A stretch of 26,868 bases of DNA from IMG/VR virus record IMGVR_UViG_3300047564_002776, positions 1 to 26,868 of that record. One strand, given 5' to 3'. Position numbers and translations under genes: made by a program. The notes beneath the pieces are model-generated. The model was not told where the DNA came from and did not search any database. It worked only from the letters and a program-made list of their open reading frames with translations. Position 1 is the stretch's first letter. Each line of letters opens with the position of its first letter. Of the stretch, positions 1 to 7,211 are shown piece after piece. This stretch comes from a virus.

Positions 1-34
1 GGGTGAGAAGGACGGGACTTCGGAGTAAGAAAAA

Positions 35-65
35 GGGAACCCCCCGCAAAGAGGGTTCCCCTTTT
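35..65 (-). terminator. Rho-independent terminator (possibly bidirectional)
   Basis: An 8-bp GC-rich stem (35-42 with 53-60, GGGAACCC/GGGTTCCC) closes a 10-base loop. Read on the minus strand the stem is followed by a run of five T (complement of 30-34), which is the classical intrinsic terminator shape. It lies just past the stop codon of the last gene of the minus-strand cassette. On the + strand the stem is followed by CTTTT, so it may also stop transcription entering from the left. Confidence 0.85.
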
Positions 66-70
66 GACGA

Positions 71-229
71 TTAGACTAGTTTTCCTTTTTCGGGAAGGCC
101 CTTAATGTAGGCCTGCATTTTCGGCCAAATAGAAATGAATTCCCGAATTTCCTGCTTGTTTCCCCTTTTGCGTATACGAGCGGCCACACTAGAGAGATAG
201 ACGTAAGCGGTTTTTTGGTTTGGTTTCAT
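71..229 (-). CDS. Small hypothetical protein (52 aa)
   Basis: The frame is open much further upstream (to 415) but that part would lie inside ardA. I chose the ATG at 229, 13 bases past the ardA stop, because it gives a compact cassette without a long overlap. The product is short and strongly basic (many Lys/Arg, ending EKGKLV), with no signal peptide, membrane segment or recognisable motif. It is the last gene before the terminator at 35-65 and was probably co-transcribed with ardA. The function is unknown; small basic early proteins beside antirestriction genes are common in phages, but nothing here assigns a role. Confidence 0.5.
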   Translation of the reverse strand: MKPNQKTAYVYLSSVAARIRKRGNKQEIREFISIWPKMQAYIKGLPEKGKLV

Positions 230-242
230 GAGTTTGGAAAAA

Positions 243-752
243 TTAGTGGTTGCGGAAAAAAAAGCCGTTGTGTGAGCAATAGTCGAAACGCAGTGCGCTG
301 TTCCAAACTGCTTGCCAATCAATGCAGGTTGATAGCCAAACGGGCAAAGAAGAAAGCCCTTCCGTTTCCTCGCAAATAGACTCCGCGAAGTCCTCTTTTG
401 AATCGTACTGCCCAACGTAAGCGCCTTGCGCTTGTTCTAGGCTGGTATCTTCAAAGGGTAGCCCGATTGCTTCGGCATAGGCTTCCCAGACTTCGCGATC
501 CTCCTCCGAACATTCGAGCCATTCCCAAAGAAGGGAATGAATGTAGCTTTCTGCATAGAGTCCCTTCGGGAACCCTTCAAAGTCCTGAAACATGAATTCG
601 GGGTCGGTTTCGTCCGAATGCAAAGCCTTGCAAGCTTCAAGGAAAGAGTCTGCGTCGTGCCCTTCAAGGTCAATCCAAGCTCCTTTGATAGAACCGGAAT
701 TGTATTTGGTGAAGGTGCCAACGTAGATGCGAGGTGTGGTTGTTGTTGTCAT
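243..752 (-). CDS. ardA: ArdA-like antirestriction protein
   Basis: Members of this family are elongated acidic DNA mimics that bind type I restriction-modification enzymes and protect incoming DNA. The 169-aa product has the family's usual length and hallmark N-terminus: after a run of Thr comes PRIYVGTFTKYNSGSIKGAW, then the acidic region with DPEFMFQDFEGFP, the EAYAEAIGLP segment, YDSKEDFAESI, and a C-terminus ending FFFRNH. It is rich in Asp/Glu throughout, as expected for a DNA mimic. The frame extends to 812, but the ATG at 752 begins exactly at the family N-terminus. No Shine-Dalgarno sequence is visible upstream. It is the middle gene of a three-gene minus-strand cassette ending at the terminator at 35-65. 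Identification rests on recognised family sequence, so I am fairly sure. Confidence 0.9.
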   Translation of the reverse strand: MTTTTTPRIYVGTFTKYNSGSIKGAWIDLEGHDADSFLEACKALHSDETDPEFMFQDFEGFPKGLYAESYIHSLLWEWLECSEEDREVWEAYAEAIGLPFEDTSLEQAQGAYVGQYDSKEDFAESICEETEGLSSLPVWLSTCIDWQAVWNSALRFDYCSHNGFFFRNH

Positions 753-782
753 GGTGTTAGTGTGTAGTATGTTGGTTTTAGC

Positions 783-824
783 GGAGCAAAACGCTCCCTT
801 CTGCCCCCTCAAACGAAGGGGCAG
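783..824 (-). other. Two adjacent hairpins in the ardA leader
   Basis: Between the 89-aa gene and ardA lie a 5-bp hairpin (783-787/793-797, GGAGC/GCTCC, loop AAAAC) and a 7-bp hairpin (801-807/818-824, CTGCCCC/GGGGCAG). Neither is followed by a T-run on the minus strand, so they are not a classical terminator. They could stabilise or process the message between the two genes. Confidence 0.4.
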
Positions 825-835
825 TTTGGGAACGC

Positions 836-1105
836 TTAAGCCATGTTTGCGAGAGTTTCCTCAATTTCGATTGCAAGGATGAGCGGATGGGCCCCGTCGT
901 ACATGTCAGACATCGCCACCGCAGCTCCGTTTGCGTCAATCGCCCAAAGACGGAGCAACGCAATTTCCAAGCGTGCGGGCAACGTGTAAGGTACGATGCA
1001 AAACTCGTTGTCTTCCATGCGCAAGCGCGCGTCGTATGTGGCCTGAGATTGTGAAGTGTAAACCTCTGGCTCCGTGCCTGATGTGGTTTGTATCTTATAG
1101 TACAT
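836..1105 (-). CDS. Hypothetical protein (89 aa)
   Basis: This is the first gene of the minus-strand cassette, 83 bases upstream of ardA. The ATG at 1105 has an A/T-rich stretch before it and no Shine-Dalgarno motif. The product is acidic and appears fully soluble. It opens MYYKIQTTSGTEPEVYTSQS and its C-terminal third (LILAIEIEETLANMA) should be helical. I recognise no family. Its position and strand, opposite to the virion genes, suggest an early host-takeover protein, but this is inferred from context only. Confidence 0.6.
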   Translation of the reverse strand: MYYKIQTTSGTEPEVYTSQSQATYDARLRMEDNEFCIVPYTLPARLEIALLRLWAIDANGAAVAMSDMYDGAHPLILAIEIEETLANMA

Positions 1106-1140
1106 ATTATGTCTAATTTGTTGGGTTTGTTGGGTTTGTG

Positions 1141-1299
1141 CTATTCTCCACGCAGTGAAAGCGCGGAAGAAAGGAAGAAAGGTAGCGTCGCAATTGCCAG
1201 AGCGGCAAAGATTAGCGCCTCAGACTGTAGCGCAAACATGCGCAAACCGATGATATCGAGGGCCAAGAGTAGGATTGAGAGGATGAATTGTGCGAACAT
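1141..1299 (-). CDS. Possible small membrane protein (52 aa)
   Basis: A longer minus-strand frame reaches 1632, but its upstream part is the low-complexity Arg/Ser/His-rich translation of a repeat region and looks non-coding. From the ATG at 1299 the residues change character: two hydrophobic stretches (FILSILLLALDIIG around residues 5-18 and ALIFAALAIATLPFFLS around 28-44) separated by a short polar turn, as in a two-span small membrane protein. It sits 35 bases upstream of the 89-aa gene on the same strand. There is no ribosome site to support it, and the surrounding sequence is of unusual composition, so it may not be expressed. Confidence 0.35.
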   Translation of the reverse strand: MFAQFILSILLLALDIIGLRMFALQSEALIFAALAIATLPFFLSSALSLRGE

Positions 1300-1511
1300 G
1301 CGTACACTATCGGTCACAACTGCGCACAAGTTAAGCAAAAAATGCGAAAGAGACGAAAAAAGTTTGTGTAACAGAAGCGAGAGCGTGCGCGTGCGTGCGG
1401 AGACGAAGAGCGGAGTGCGGAGTGCGGGAGCGTGCAGGTGAGACGAGACGAGACTGGGATGGGATGGGGAAAACGGGAATGCGTTCCGCCCCGAATGGTG
1501 TCTCCCAAGCG

Positions 1512-1548
1512 ATGTCCGACCCCCCTCGTACATGCATGTCTGACCCCC
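1512..1548 (+). repeat. Pair of ATGTCYGACCCCC direct repeats
   Basis: Copies at 1512-1524 (ATGTCCGACCCCC) and 1536-1548 (ATGTCTGACCCCC) differ by one base and are spaced 24 bases apart. They share the A-C-tract core with the exact 15-bp repeats near 1797 and 1828, so the region carries at least four C-tract sites. Confidence 0.45.
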
Positions 1549-1796
1549 TGCCTCTTGTCCGTCCGTTGTCCACCGTCTGCGCATGCTCCTCCGCAGTGCT
1601 CGTTCCGCCGCTCCGTCACGCTCTGCCGTCACCCGTCACGCGCTGCCATGCGATGCCGTCAACCGTCAGCGTGCGGTCCGTGCCGTCGGTTGGGTGCCGA
1701 TCCGATCCGGTCGACTCGACTCGGCGAGCGCGAACGAGACGCGAGTAGGGGGGGAGGGGGTTCGTCATTCTGGATTGGTCGAAGTTGGCGACGCAT

Positions 1797-1842
1797 ACCC
1801 CCCACTAGAGATTGAGTCACATACGAGACCCCCCACTAGAGA
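1797..1842 (+). repeat. Pair of 15-bp direct repeats (ACCCCCCACTAGAGA)
   Basis: Two exact copies lie at 1797-1811 and 1828-1842. Their start-to-start distance is 31 bases, about three helical turns, so both would face the same side of the DNA. This is the geometry expected of a protein-binding operator or origin iteron. They sit in the strand-switch region roughly 250 bases before the first + strand gene. Confidence 0.6.
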
Positions 1843-2089
1843 GAATCATCGGACACAAGGTCCGGCAGCGGCGCTCCGTAGCGGCACTAGGACTATTGTG
1901 TCACTACAATCGTAGGAAGGTGTTGCGTTGTGAGATGATTGTGGTAGTGGTGAATTTGTGGCGTAACATTAGGTTCAACGTAGTTTTGGTGATGAAAGAA
2001 ACCAGTGGGTGCTGATCGGAAATCATCGAGAGTGCGTTGTGGGACATCTGTGATGTTCCGGCGTCACACAATTTTCAACCTGCATAATT

Positions 2090-2524
2090 ATGGAGACCAC
2101 AGTCAAATTTGGTGTGTACGAGAAGCATGTGAAGGCGCTATTGGGTGACAAGTACGATTTGGCGTCGTTTGTGGAGGGGACGGACTACAAGCGGTTTAAG
2201 ACTGGGTACGCGAGCCGTGTAGCGTTTAGGAATGGCATCCTGGAGGAGCTTGGGGGCAAACCGGCTGAGACGGCTGTCTCATCGAACAGTCAAGGAATCC
2301 TTGATAGTTCACCAGCGCAGGAGAAGCCTGTTGAGAAGGTGCAGAAGCCAAGTCAACCCAAGGGTGTGTACGAGGTTGTTGTGACGAGGAAGTATCCGAA
2401 TCCACGGTATGTGGAGACGACCGGAGGACAAGTGTTCGTCGGAGGAAAGCCGGTCAAGCTGGGCCAACGAATCAGGGTTCGTAACAACGAACTCGTGTTA
2501 AAGCCTTCCAGTTATCTTGGGTAA
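2090..2524 (+). CDS. Hypothetical protein (144 aa), first gene of the + strand block
   Basis: The ATG at 2090 follows CATAATT with no Shine-Dalgarno sequence. Three parts are visible: an N-terminal, probably helical segment (1-55, containing VKALLGDKYDLASFVEG and YASRVAFRNGILEEL), a Pro/Lys/Ser/Gln-rich linker (58-90), and a C-terminal, probably beta-rich part (92-144, with YEVVVTRKYPNPRYVE and GGQVFVGGKPVKLGQRIRV). I do not recognise the family. Being upstream of terL it occupies a position where a small terminase often lies, and the basic, two-domain build would not exclude that, but no TerS signature is seen. It is separated from terL by a 520-base structured leader. Confidence 0.6.
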   Translation: METTVKFGVYEKHVKALLGDKYDLASFVEGTDYKRFKTGYASRVAFRNGILEELGGKPAETAVSSNSQGILDSSPAQEKPVEKVQKPSQPKGVYEVVVTRKYPNPRYVETTGGQVFVGGKPVKLGQRIRVRNNELVLKPSSYLG

Positions 2525-2602
2525 GTCACTGGTAGAAAACACGTTTGAGCGGTAAAAAAGCCAACCGCATTTTCTATATTTTCTTTCTCTTACTCTTGTT
2601 CT

Positions 2603-2711
2603 TTCCCTGTCTTCCCTATTCCCTGCCTTGATTCCCCTCCCGAGGATCTTATTTTAGGCTGTCTTCTTGTTATTCCCCTAGCTCCGGGAGGGAAATCAAT
2701 CCGACAGGGAA
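2603..2711 (+). ncRNA. Long imperfect hairpin, structured RNA candidate
   Basis: Three stacked stems share one axis: 2603-2611 with 2703-2711 (9 bp), 2628-2633 with 2694-2699 (6 bp), then, after one C/A mismatch, 2635-2642 with 2685-2692 (8 bp, CCCTCCCG/CGGGAGGG). In total 23 Watson-Crick pairs enclose a loop of about 42 bases. The 5' sides are all pyrimidine-rich and the 3' sides purine-rich. This much pairing is unlikely by chance, though one sequence gives no covariation test. Its role (leader control, processing, packaging) is not shown by the sequence. Confidence 0.5.
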
Positions 2712-2726
2712 GAGTTTAGAGGAGAG

Positions 2727-2777
2727 CATAGTACCCCCAAGACTCAGCATTACTGCTTATCTTGGGAGAGTACTATG
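2727..2777 (+). ncRNA. Three-tier hairpin holding an ATG in its stem
   Basis: An 8-bp outer stem (2727-2734 with 2770-2777, CATAGTAC/GTACTATG), a 7-bp inner stem (2736-2742 with 2760-2766, CCCAAGA/TCTTGGG) and a 4-bp apical stem (2746-2749 with 2754-2757, loop TTAC) stack with small internal loops. The ATG at 2775-2777, which opens a 49-codon frame, is fully inside the 3' strand of the outer stem. Folding would hide that start codon. Confidence 0.5.
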
Positions 2778-2924
2778 AACAAGAGAGAAACGATCCGCAT
2801 AGGTTTTCGTCCGTCGTGTCGCATTACAGTCGTGCAGAAATGGCTACCCGTTCAACAATCTGCTTGGCTCTCTCGCGGCCTGACTGTCAGTACTCTAAAG
2901 CTCTTCGACGCCTCAGATTTTTAA
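2775..2924 (+). CDS. Possible leader peptide (49 aa)
   Basis: An ATG at 2775 opens a 49-codon frame ending at TAA 2922-2924. The product is basic (MNKRETIRIGFRPSCRI at the N-terminus) and resembles no family I know. Its start lies in the stem of the hairpin at 2727-2777, and its stop is followed after one base by another hairpin (2926-2947). A second frame (TTG 2762 to 3064) overlaps it and runs into terL. Either could be chance; I list this one because the start and stop both abut RNA structure. Confidence 0.25.
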   Translation: MNKRETIRIGFRPSCRITVVQKWLPVQQSAWLSRGLTVSTLKLFDASDF

Positions 2925-2925
2925 T

Positions 2926-2947
2926 CCAGCTCAAGGGGTCTAGCTGG
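2926..2947 (+). other. Stem-loop in terL leader
   Basis: A perfect 6-bp stem CCAGCT/AGCTGG (2926-2931 with 2942-2947) has a 10-base purine-rich loop containing AAGGGG. There is no T-run after it, so it is not an intrinsic terminator. Confidence 0.4.
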
Positions 2948-3001
2948 AACCATTTTAGTCGCTCGTGCGTCCGATGTTTCAGGTTGTGCAGGAGGTACGC
3001 G

Positions 3002-3018
3002 GTAAGCTATAGGCTTAC
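3002..3018 (+). other. Stem-loop just upstream of terL
   Basis: A 6-bp stem GTAAGC/GCTTAC (3002-3007 with 3013-3018) with loop TATAG ends 29 bases before the terL ATG at 3048. It could affect ribosome access or message stability. Confidence 0.4.
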
Positions 3019-3047
3019 GAGAGAAAGAATCGTAGAAATTCGAGCCT

Positions 3048-4796
3048 ATGTCAACACAGATTGAAGAGAAATTTGATGCGGTGGATCAGAAGGAAAAGTT
3101 GATCCAGAAGATCCTCAAGTTCCCGATGCAGGAACATCCTGTGTTTCCTTGTCCGAACGAGGAACAGCGACGACAGATGGTCGAGAACGTCGGGACGGAG
3201 CAGGTGATGCGCATGTTCCTGGCAAGAGAACAACGTATCCGGGCAGAGCAGGATGATCCCTACCGGTATGGCAGTGAGCTGACGGCGTGGCCGGATGCTG
3301 ACGATATTCTTAACCGTTTCAACGAGGTGTTGGTGCTGGGCGGCAACCGGGCAGGGAAAACCGAGTGGGCAGCCAAACGTGTGGCTCAAGCGTTTGTTGG
3401 CATGGATCTGGTTGGCAACATGCCTCCATGGATTAAAGAACGTAGCCAGAAGCGAGGACTGAACATCTGGTGTCTGCATACGACCCACATGACCAGTGTG
3501 GCGATGCAGCAGAACGTCTTTCATAAGTATCTGCCTAAAGAGCTGAAGGAAGCCAAGCGTACTTCCTCTATTCAGCTTAGTTGGTCGCAGAAGAACGGTT
3601 TTACTGACAATACGGCTGTTTATCAGAAGAACCAGATTTGGTTCCTCAACTATAGCCAGGACATCAAGGTCGTCGAAGGGGGTGAAGTCGATATTGTTTG
3701 GTGCGACGAGCTGGTCCCTCAGGATTGGCTGGAAACACTTCGATACCGGCTGGTGACCCGGTCAGGAAAGTTGCTCGTCACGTTTACACCGATCCTTGGG
3801 TACACCCAGGTGGTGAAGGAGTTCATTACAACTGCCAAGGTGACCGAATACAAGGCGGCCGAACTTTTGCCGGAGAACAACGTCATTGGTGTGCCCAAGG
3901 GTCACATGCCCTACAAGGCAGAAGGAATTTACGGCAAGCATGGCGTAGTTTGGTTTCACTCAAAGCTCAACCCATACAACAATTGGGAACGGATGAAGCA
4001 AACGCTTCGAGGCCGGAGCAGTCACGACATCAAGATTCGTGCTTACGGTTGGGCGGATCAGACAGCTGGAAGTCAGTTCCCGATGTTTGGAGACGTGAAC
4101 ATTTTCAAGGATCCGGTGTCCAAGGTGGCTCCAGAGGGAACGAACTACATGGTTGCTGATCCTGCTGGTGCACGAAACTGGTTCATGCTTTGGGCGCGGG
4201 TGGATGTGCATGGGATCATCTGGGTTTACCGTGAGTGGCCGGACCAAAGCTACGGCGAGTGGGCTTTGCCGTCTGAGCGCCCCGATGGAAAGCCTGGACC
4301 AGCACAACGCAGCGGAGCTGGACGGGGTGTCAACGAGTATACTGAGCTTGTCTGGTCCCTTGAGACTCACAAAGACAACGTCGAAGAGATTGCCGAGCGT
4401 TACATCGACCCTCGGAGTGCAGGCTCAGAAGTGACGACCAAAGAAGGTGGGATTACATTGCTCGACCTGATTGCTGGAGCCAGCAACCCGCTGCATTTCA
4501 TTCCGGCAGCAGGTGTGACCGTGGACGAACGGGTGTTAGTGATTAACGATCTACTCTGTTACGACCGAGATTTGCCTATTGAGATTGGCAAGAATCATCC
4601 CAAGCTAATGATCCATGAGAGTTGCCAGAACCTAATCTACAGCATGAGGGAGTGGACTGGAGCAGACGGCCAAAAGGGAGCCAGCAAAGATCCTATTGAC
4701 GCTTTAGGGTATCTGACGGTGATGCAACCACAGCACTACGGCGGTGAAAGCTGGAAGAAACAAATGGCTGCAATGTCAAAATGTGGTTCCTATTGA
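3048..4796 (+). CDS. terL: Terminase large subunit
   Basis: This is the ATP-driven packaging motor and headful/cos nuclease that loads DNA through the portal. The 582-aa protein has the N-terminal ATPase with a Walker A (GGNRAGKT, residues 98-105), a Walker B (DIVWCDE, 215-221, with the catalytic Glu after Asp), and a coupling motif (LVTFTP, 243-248). The C-terminal half has an RNase H-like nuclease: ADPAGAR (370-376, Asp371 as likely metal ligand), YIDPRSAG (Asp454) and KDPIDALGYL (Asp548/Asp551). The ATG at 3048 is preceded by no Shine-Dalgarno motif. The stop lies 36 bases before the portal start, so packaging genes are adjacent as usual. Domain order, length and motifs make the call secure. 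Confidence 0.95.
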   Translation: MSTQIEEKFDAVDQKEKLIQKILKFPMQEHPVFPCPNEEQRRQMVENVGTEQVMRMFLAREQRIRAEQDDPYRYGSELTAWPDADDILNRFNEVLVLGGNRAGKTEWAAKRVAQAFVGMDLVGNMPPWIKERSQKRGLNIWCLHTTHMTSVAMQQNVFHKYLPKELKEAKRTSSIQLSWSQKNGFTDNTAVYQKNQIWFLNYSQDIKVVEGGEVDIVWCDELVPQDWLETLRYRLVTRSGKLLVTFTPILGYTQVVKEFITTAKVTEYKAAELLPENNVIGVPKGHMPYKAEGIYGKHGVVWFHSKLNPYNNWERMKQTLRGRSSHDIKIRAYGWADQTAGSQFPMFGDVNIFKDPVSKVAPEGTNYMVADPAGARNWFMLWARVDVHGIIWVYREWPDQSYGEWALPSERPDGKPGPAQRSGAGRGVNEYTELVWSLETHKDNVEEIAERYIDPRSAGSEVTTKEGGITLLDLIAGASNPLHFIPAAGVTVDERVLVINDLLCYDRDLPIEIGKNHPKLMIHESCQNLIYSMREWTGADGQKGASKDPIDALGYLTVMQPQHYGGESWKKQMAAMSKCGSY

Positions 4797-4831
4797 CCAT
4801 TGACATAGATTAACGTAATTTGACGCAAAGT

Positions 4832-6943
4832 ATGTATTCGCCTTCTACCGATCCTTTGGCAATAGCTACCAACATTCCTGATGTTGGCGATTTGTTGAGC
4901 GAATACAACCGGGCAATGATCAACTCGACTCAGGGCAACCTGACGACGAAGTTCGATGACATCCGTTTTGCCCGCTGGGCAGGCCAAAGTGACGACGGCA
5001 AGAAGCATAGCAATCTGCGTAACGATGGAGACCCAGCGTGGCCTTTTGAAGGTGCAAGCGACGTTCGTAACCGTTTGATTGACAGTACCTGTAACGAGCT
5101 TTCTGCGCTCTTGGTGACTGCGTTTGAGCGGGCAACGATTCGTGCGAGTGAGACGGAACTCAACGACACGTCGATCTCCGGTGTTGCGACGACGTTGCTG
5201 CATTGGGTGCGCGACAATAAGATGCCTTTGGAGCTTCGTCGTGAGGCAGAACTTGGAGCGCAATACGCTTTCCAGTACGGTTGGACAGCTTTCTTTGTCG
5301 GCTGGAGACAGAACATCAGCAAGCGTACTCAGCCTGTTTCCATACAGGAAATCATGGCAATGGCGCAGCAATCGGGCAGTCCGACACTGATGCAATTGCC
5401 TCAGTTGATTGCTGATCAGGCAGAAGAAGCTGCATTGATTTTGCAGGCTTCCATCCCTGGACTCGCGTTGCAAGAGGCCAAGCGCATGGTCCGTGAGTTG
5501 TCTGAAACGGGAGTGACGACTCGAGACGAAGAGTATGTCAGCAAGAATCTGCCTGAGATCATCGCGCTGAAGCCTTGGGACGAGATTTTGTTCCCACCGG
5601 AGACTGCCGATCTGCAAAGAAGCCGAGTCATCTTCCGTCGGACATGGATGTCCGAGGTGGAGATCCGTGAAAAAATCACGACTGAAGGCTGGAACAAGGA
5701 TTGGGTTGAGTTGGCTGTGCAGATGGCTGGCAAAAGCAGCACTTTGTACAACACCAATATCTTGCCGAGTACGGAGATGCTGGTTTACAACGGCATCAAC
5801 TACAAGAACATGATCGAGGTGGTGTATTGCTACACCAAAAGCTTGGACGGCACGGCTCCCTGTATCTACTACACGGTCATTTGTCCTCAGGCTGCTGTTG
5901 ATCATCGAGGAGAAGAAATCTCATACGCCATCCATGAAAGACTCGATTACGCGCATGGAGAGTATCCTTTTGTTGAGTTTCGTCGTGAGTGCATTCGTCG
6001 GGCTATTTTTGACACGCGCGGAGTTCCAGAACTGGCGTCCACGGATCAAGACGAAGTCAAAGCCCAGCATGACTCGATCAGAGATCATACGGCATTCTCA
6101 ACCTTGCCTCCCATCAAAGTCGTCAAACGAATTGGAGCCATCAACAAGATCGGCCCAGGTGTTTCTCTACCGGTAGTCAGTCCGACCGACTACACGTTTA
6201 TGGATCCGCCAGCTCGTCAGCCCACTGTGGCGTTCGAGTTGATCCAGCGCGTTGAGGCCAATCATGCTGCCTACTTTGGGACGGTTAATCCGAATGTTGA
6301 TCCTCGCAAAACGCAGTTACTCCAACAGATGTTGGTTAACACTTGGCTGCTAACCTGGCGCACCATCTTCCGACAGATGTTCAGCCTGTGCTGCCAGTAC
6401 ATGAGTCCACAGGAGATTCAGCGAGTCACTGGCGGCCAACTGCCGCAAAACTTGTCTGCCATCCACAACGAGTTTGATCTGACCGTCAAATTCGATGTCA
6501 ACGATCTGGACAAGGAATACATTGCTCAGAAGATCGACTTCCTGACCAAAGTGGCACAGCTTGATTCGGGAGGTGTACTCAACCGGAACAAGCTCACCGA
6601 AATGATGATCCGTGCGGTTGCACCTGAGATGGCTCAGGAGTTGATCCTTAATCCACAGGACGCCAGTCGTCAGATGTTTAAGGACGTACAGAGTGACATT
6701 GCGCTCATGTTATTGGGCAATGAAGCCTTGTATCAACCAAACGATCCTGCTGCTCAGACAAAACTTCAGTACGCACAGCAGATCCTTCAGGCTAATCCAA
6801 AAGCGCAGCAAGCATTACAACAGGATCAGAACTTCCAAGCGTTGTTCCAGAACTACGTTAAGAGCTTGCAAATGAGCGTCATGCAACAGCAGAACGCGCA
6901 GATTGGCCGGATTGGTGTGACGCCTGTAAGCCAACAGCAATAA
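4832..6943 (+). CDS. Portal protein
   Basis: The dodecameric ring at the capsid vertex through which DNA is packaged and ejected. The frame opens at a TTG (4820) but the ATG at 4832 (703 aa) is the better start. The protein is rich in helices and matches the large portal class of podovirus-type phages: an N-terminal region with GDPAWPFEGASDVRNRLID (about 70-88), a central region around EYPFVEFRRECIRRAIFDTR, the stem-type segment DQDEVKAQHDSIRDHTAF, and a Gln-rich C-terminus (last 100 residues) of barrel-helix character. It follows terL directly and precedes the scaffold and capsid genes. Assignment comes from position, length and general sequence resemblance; no single catalytic motif exists for portals. 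Confidence 0.85.
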   Translation: MYSPSTDPLAIATNIPDVGDLLSEYNRAMINSTQGNLTTKFDDIRFARWAGQSDDGKKHSNLRNDGDPAWPFEGASDVRNRLIDSTCNELSALLVTAFERATIRASETELNDTSISGVATTLLHWVRDNKMPLELRREAELGAQYAFQYGWTAFFVGWRQNISKRTQPVSIQEIMAMAQQSGSPTLMQLPQLIADQAEEAALILQASIPGLALQEAKRMVRELSETGVTTRDEEYVSKNLPEIIALKPWDEILFPPETADLQRSRVIFRRTWMSEVEIREKITTEGWNKDWVELAVQMAGKSSTLYNTNILPSTEMLVYNGINYKNMIEVVYCYTKSLDGTAPCIYYTVICPQAAVDHRGEEISYAIHERLDYAHGEYPFVEFRRECIRRAIFDTRGVPELASTDQDEVKAQHDSIRDHTAFSTLPPIKVVKRIGAINKIGPGVSLPVVSPTDYTFMDPPARQPTVAFELIQRVEANHAAYFGTVNPNVDPRKTQLLQQMLVNTWLLTWRTIFRQMFSLCCQYMSPQEIQRVTGGQLPQNLSAIHNEFDLTVKFDVNDLDKEYIAQKIDFLTKVAQLDSGGVLNRNKLTEMMIRAVAPEMAQELILNPQDASRQMFKDVQSDIALMLLGNEALYQPNDPAAQTKLQYAQQILQANPKAQQALQQDQNFQALFQNYVKSLQMSVMQQQNAQIGRIGVTPVSQQQ

Positions 6944-6944
6944 C

Positions 6945-7196
6945 ATGACAGAAGATCAAAAGAACGCTTTTGGGTTTAGTGGGAAGAACGTCACTTGGAC
7001 GGAGATCATTAAGCTAATTGAAGCTATGCAACAACAGCAGTGGATTTCTGCTGTTAGTCGAGACATGAAAGGAGAAGATCGTATCCACGCATGTGGTTCA
7101 GTGGATGGCATTAATCTTGTTTTGTCTACGCTTGTACAATTTAGACAGGAAGCTAGGAAATTAAATGGCTTGACTCCTGATGAAGATTTGGCATAA
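6945..7196 (+). CDS. Small hypothetical protein between portal and scaffold (83 aa)
   Basis: The ATG lies one base past the portal stop, so it was probably translated by coupling. The product has two likely helices (VTWTEIIKLIEAMQQQQWISAV and INLVLSTLVQFRQEARKLNG) and ends in the acidic TPDEDLA. No known family is recognised. A small gene in this slot is often a head accessory or chaperone protein, but that is contextual only. Confidence 0.65.
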   Translation: MTEDQKNAFGFSGKNVTWTEIIKLIEAMQQQQWISAVSRDMKGEDRIHACGSVDGINLVLSTLVQFRQEARKLNGLTPDEDLA

Positions 7197-7211
7197 CGCC
7201 AACAACGGGCT

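Larger units (their letters stand above)
1300..2089. other. Non-coding strand-switch region with simple and C-tract repeats
   Basis: This 790-base region separates minus-strand genes on the left from the + strand virion genes on the right. It holds several open frames on both strands, but their translations are Arg/Ser/Pro/His-rich, overlap each other heavily and look like no protein, so I treat it as non-coding. 1330-1460 is rich in GA/GTGCG words, 1500-1700 in CCGTC/CGTCAC words, and 1746-1760 is an almost unbroken G-tract. C-tract direct repeats occur near 1512, 1536, 1797 and 1828. A divergent promoter region or replication origin would fit; no DnaA-box cluster or clear promoter was recognised. 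Confidence 0.5.
2525..3047 (+). other. Structure-rich leader upstream of terL
   Basis: This 523-base stretch has no confident gene. It begins with a polypyrimidine tract (about 2570-2640) and contains four perfect or near-perfect stem-loops, at 2603-2711, 2727-2777, 2926-2947 and 3002-3018, the last ending 29 bases before the terL start. A 49-codon frame starts inside the second hairpin. The density of pairing suggests a transcribed, structured 5' region rather than a plain promoter spacer. As it lies next to the terminase gene it could also contain a packaging (cos/pac) signal. Confidence 0.5.

Noticed and set aside
1395-1915. Several + and minus frames of 100-160 codons in the strand-switch region
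   Set aside because: They overlap each other on both strands and translate to Arg/Ser/Pro/His-rich low-complexity sequence.
2049-2068. TGTGA/TCACA inverted repeat before the first + strand gene
   Set aside because: The half-sites are 10 bases apart, not the 6 of a CRP site, and a 5-bp dyad is expected by chance.
2727-2777. tRNA or tRNA-like gene
   Set aside because: The stem order and lack of T-loop and anticodon features do not fit a cloverleaf. No tRNA was found in the window.
2915-2930. Possible -1 frameshift at a T-run joining the 49-codon frame to the overlapping frame at 2762-3064
   Set aside because: The T-run does not form a proper X XXY YYZ slippery heptamer in the right frame, and the downstream frame has no recognisable coding character.
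4790-5905. A 371-codon open frame on the minus strand
   Set aside because: It lies wholly opposite the portal gene, which has clear coding character. The antisense translation shows no family resemblance, so it is a shadow frame.
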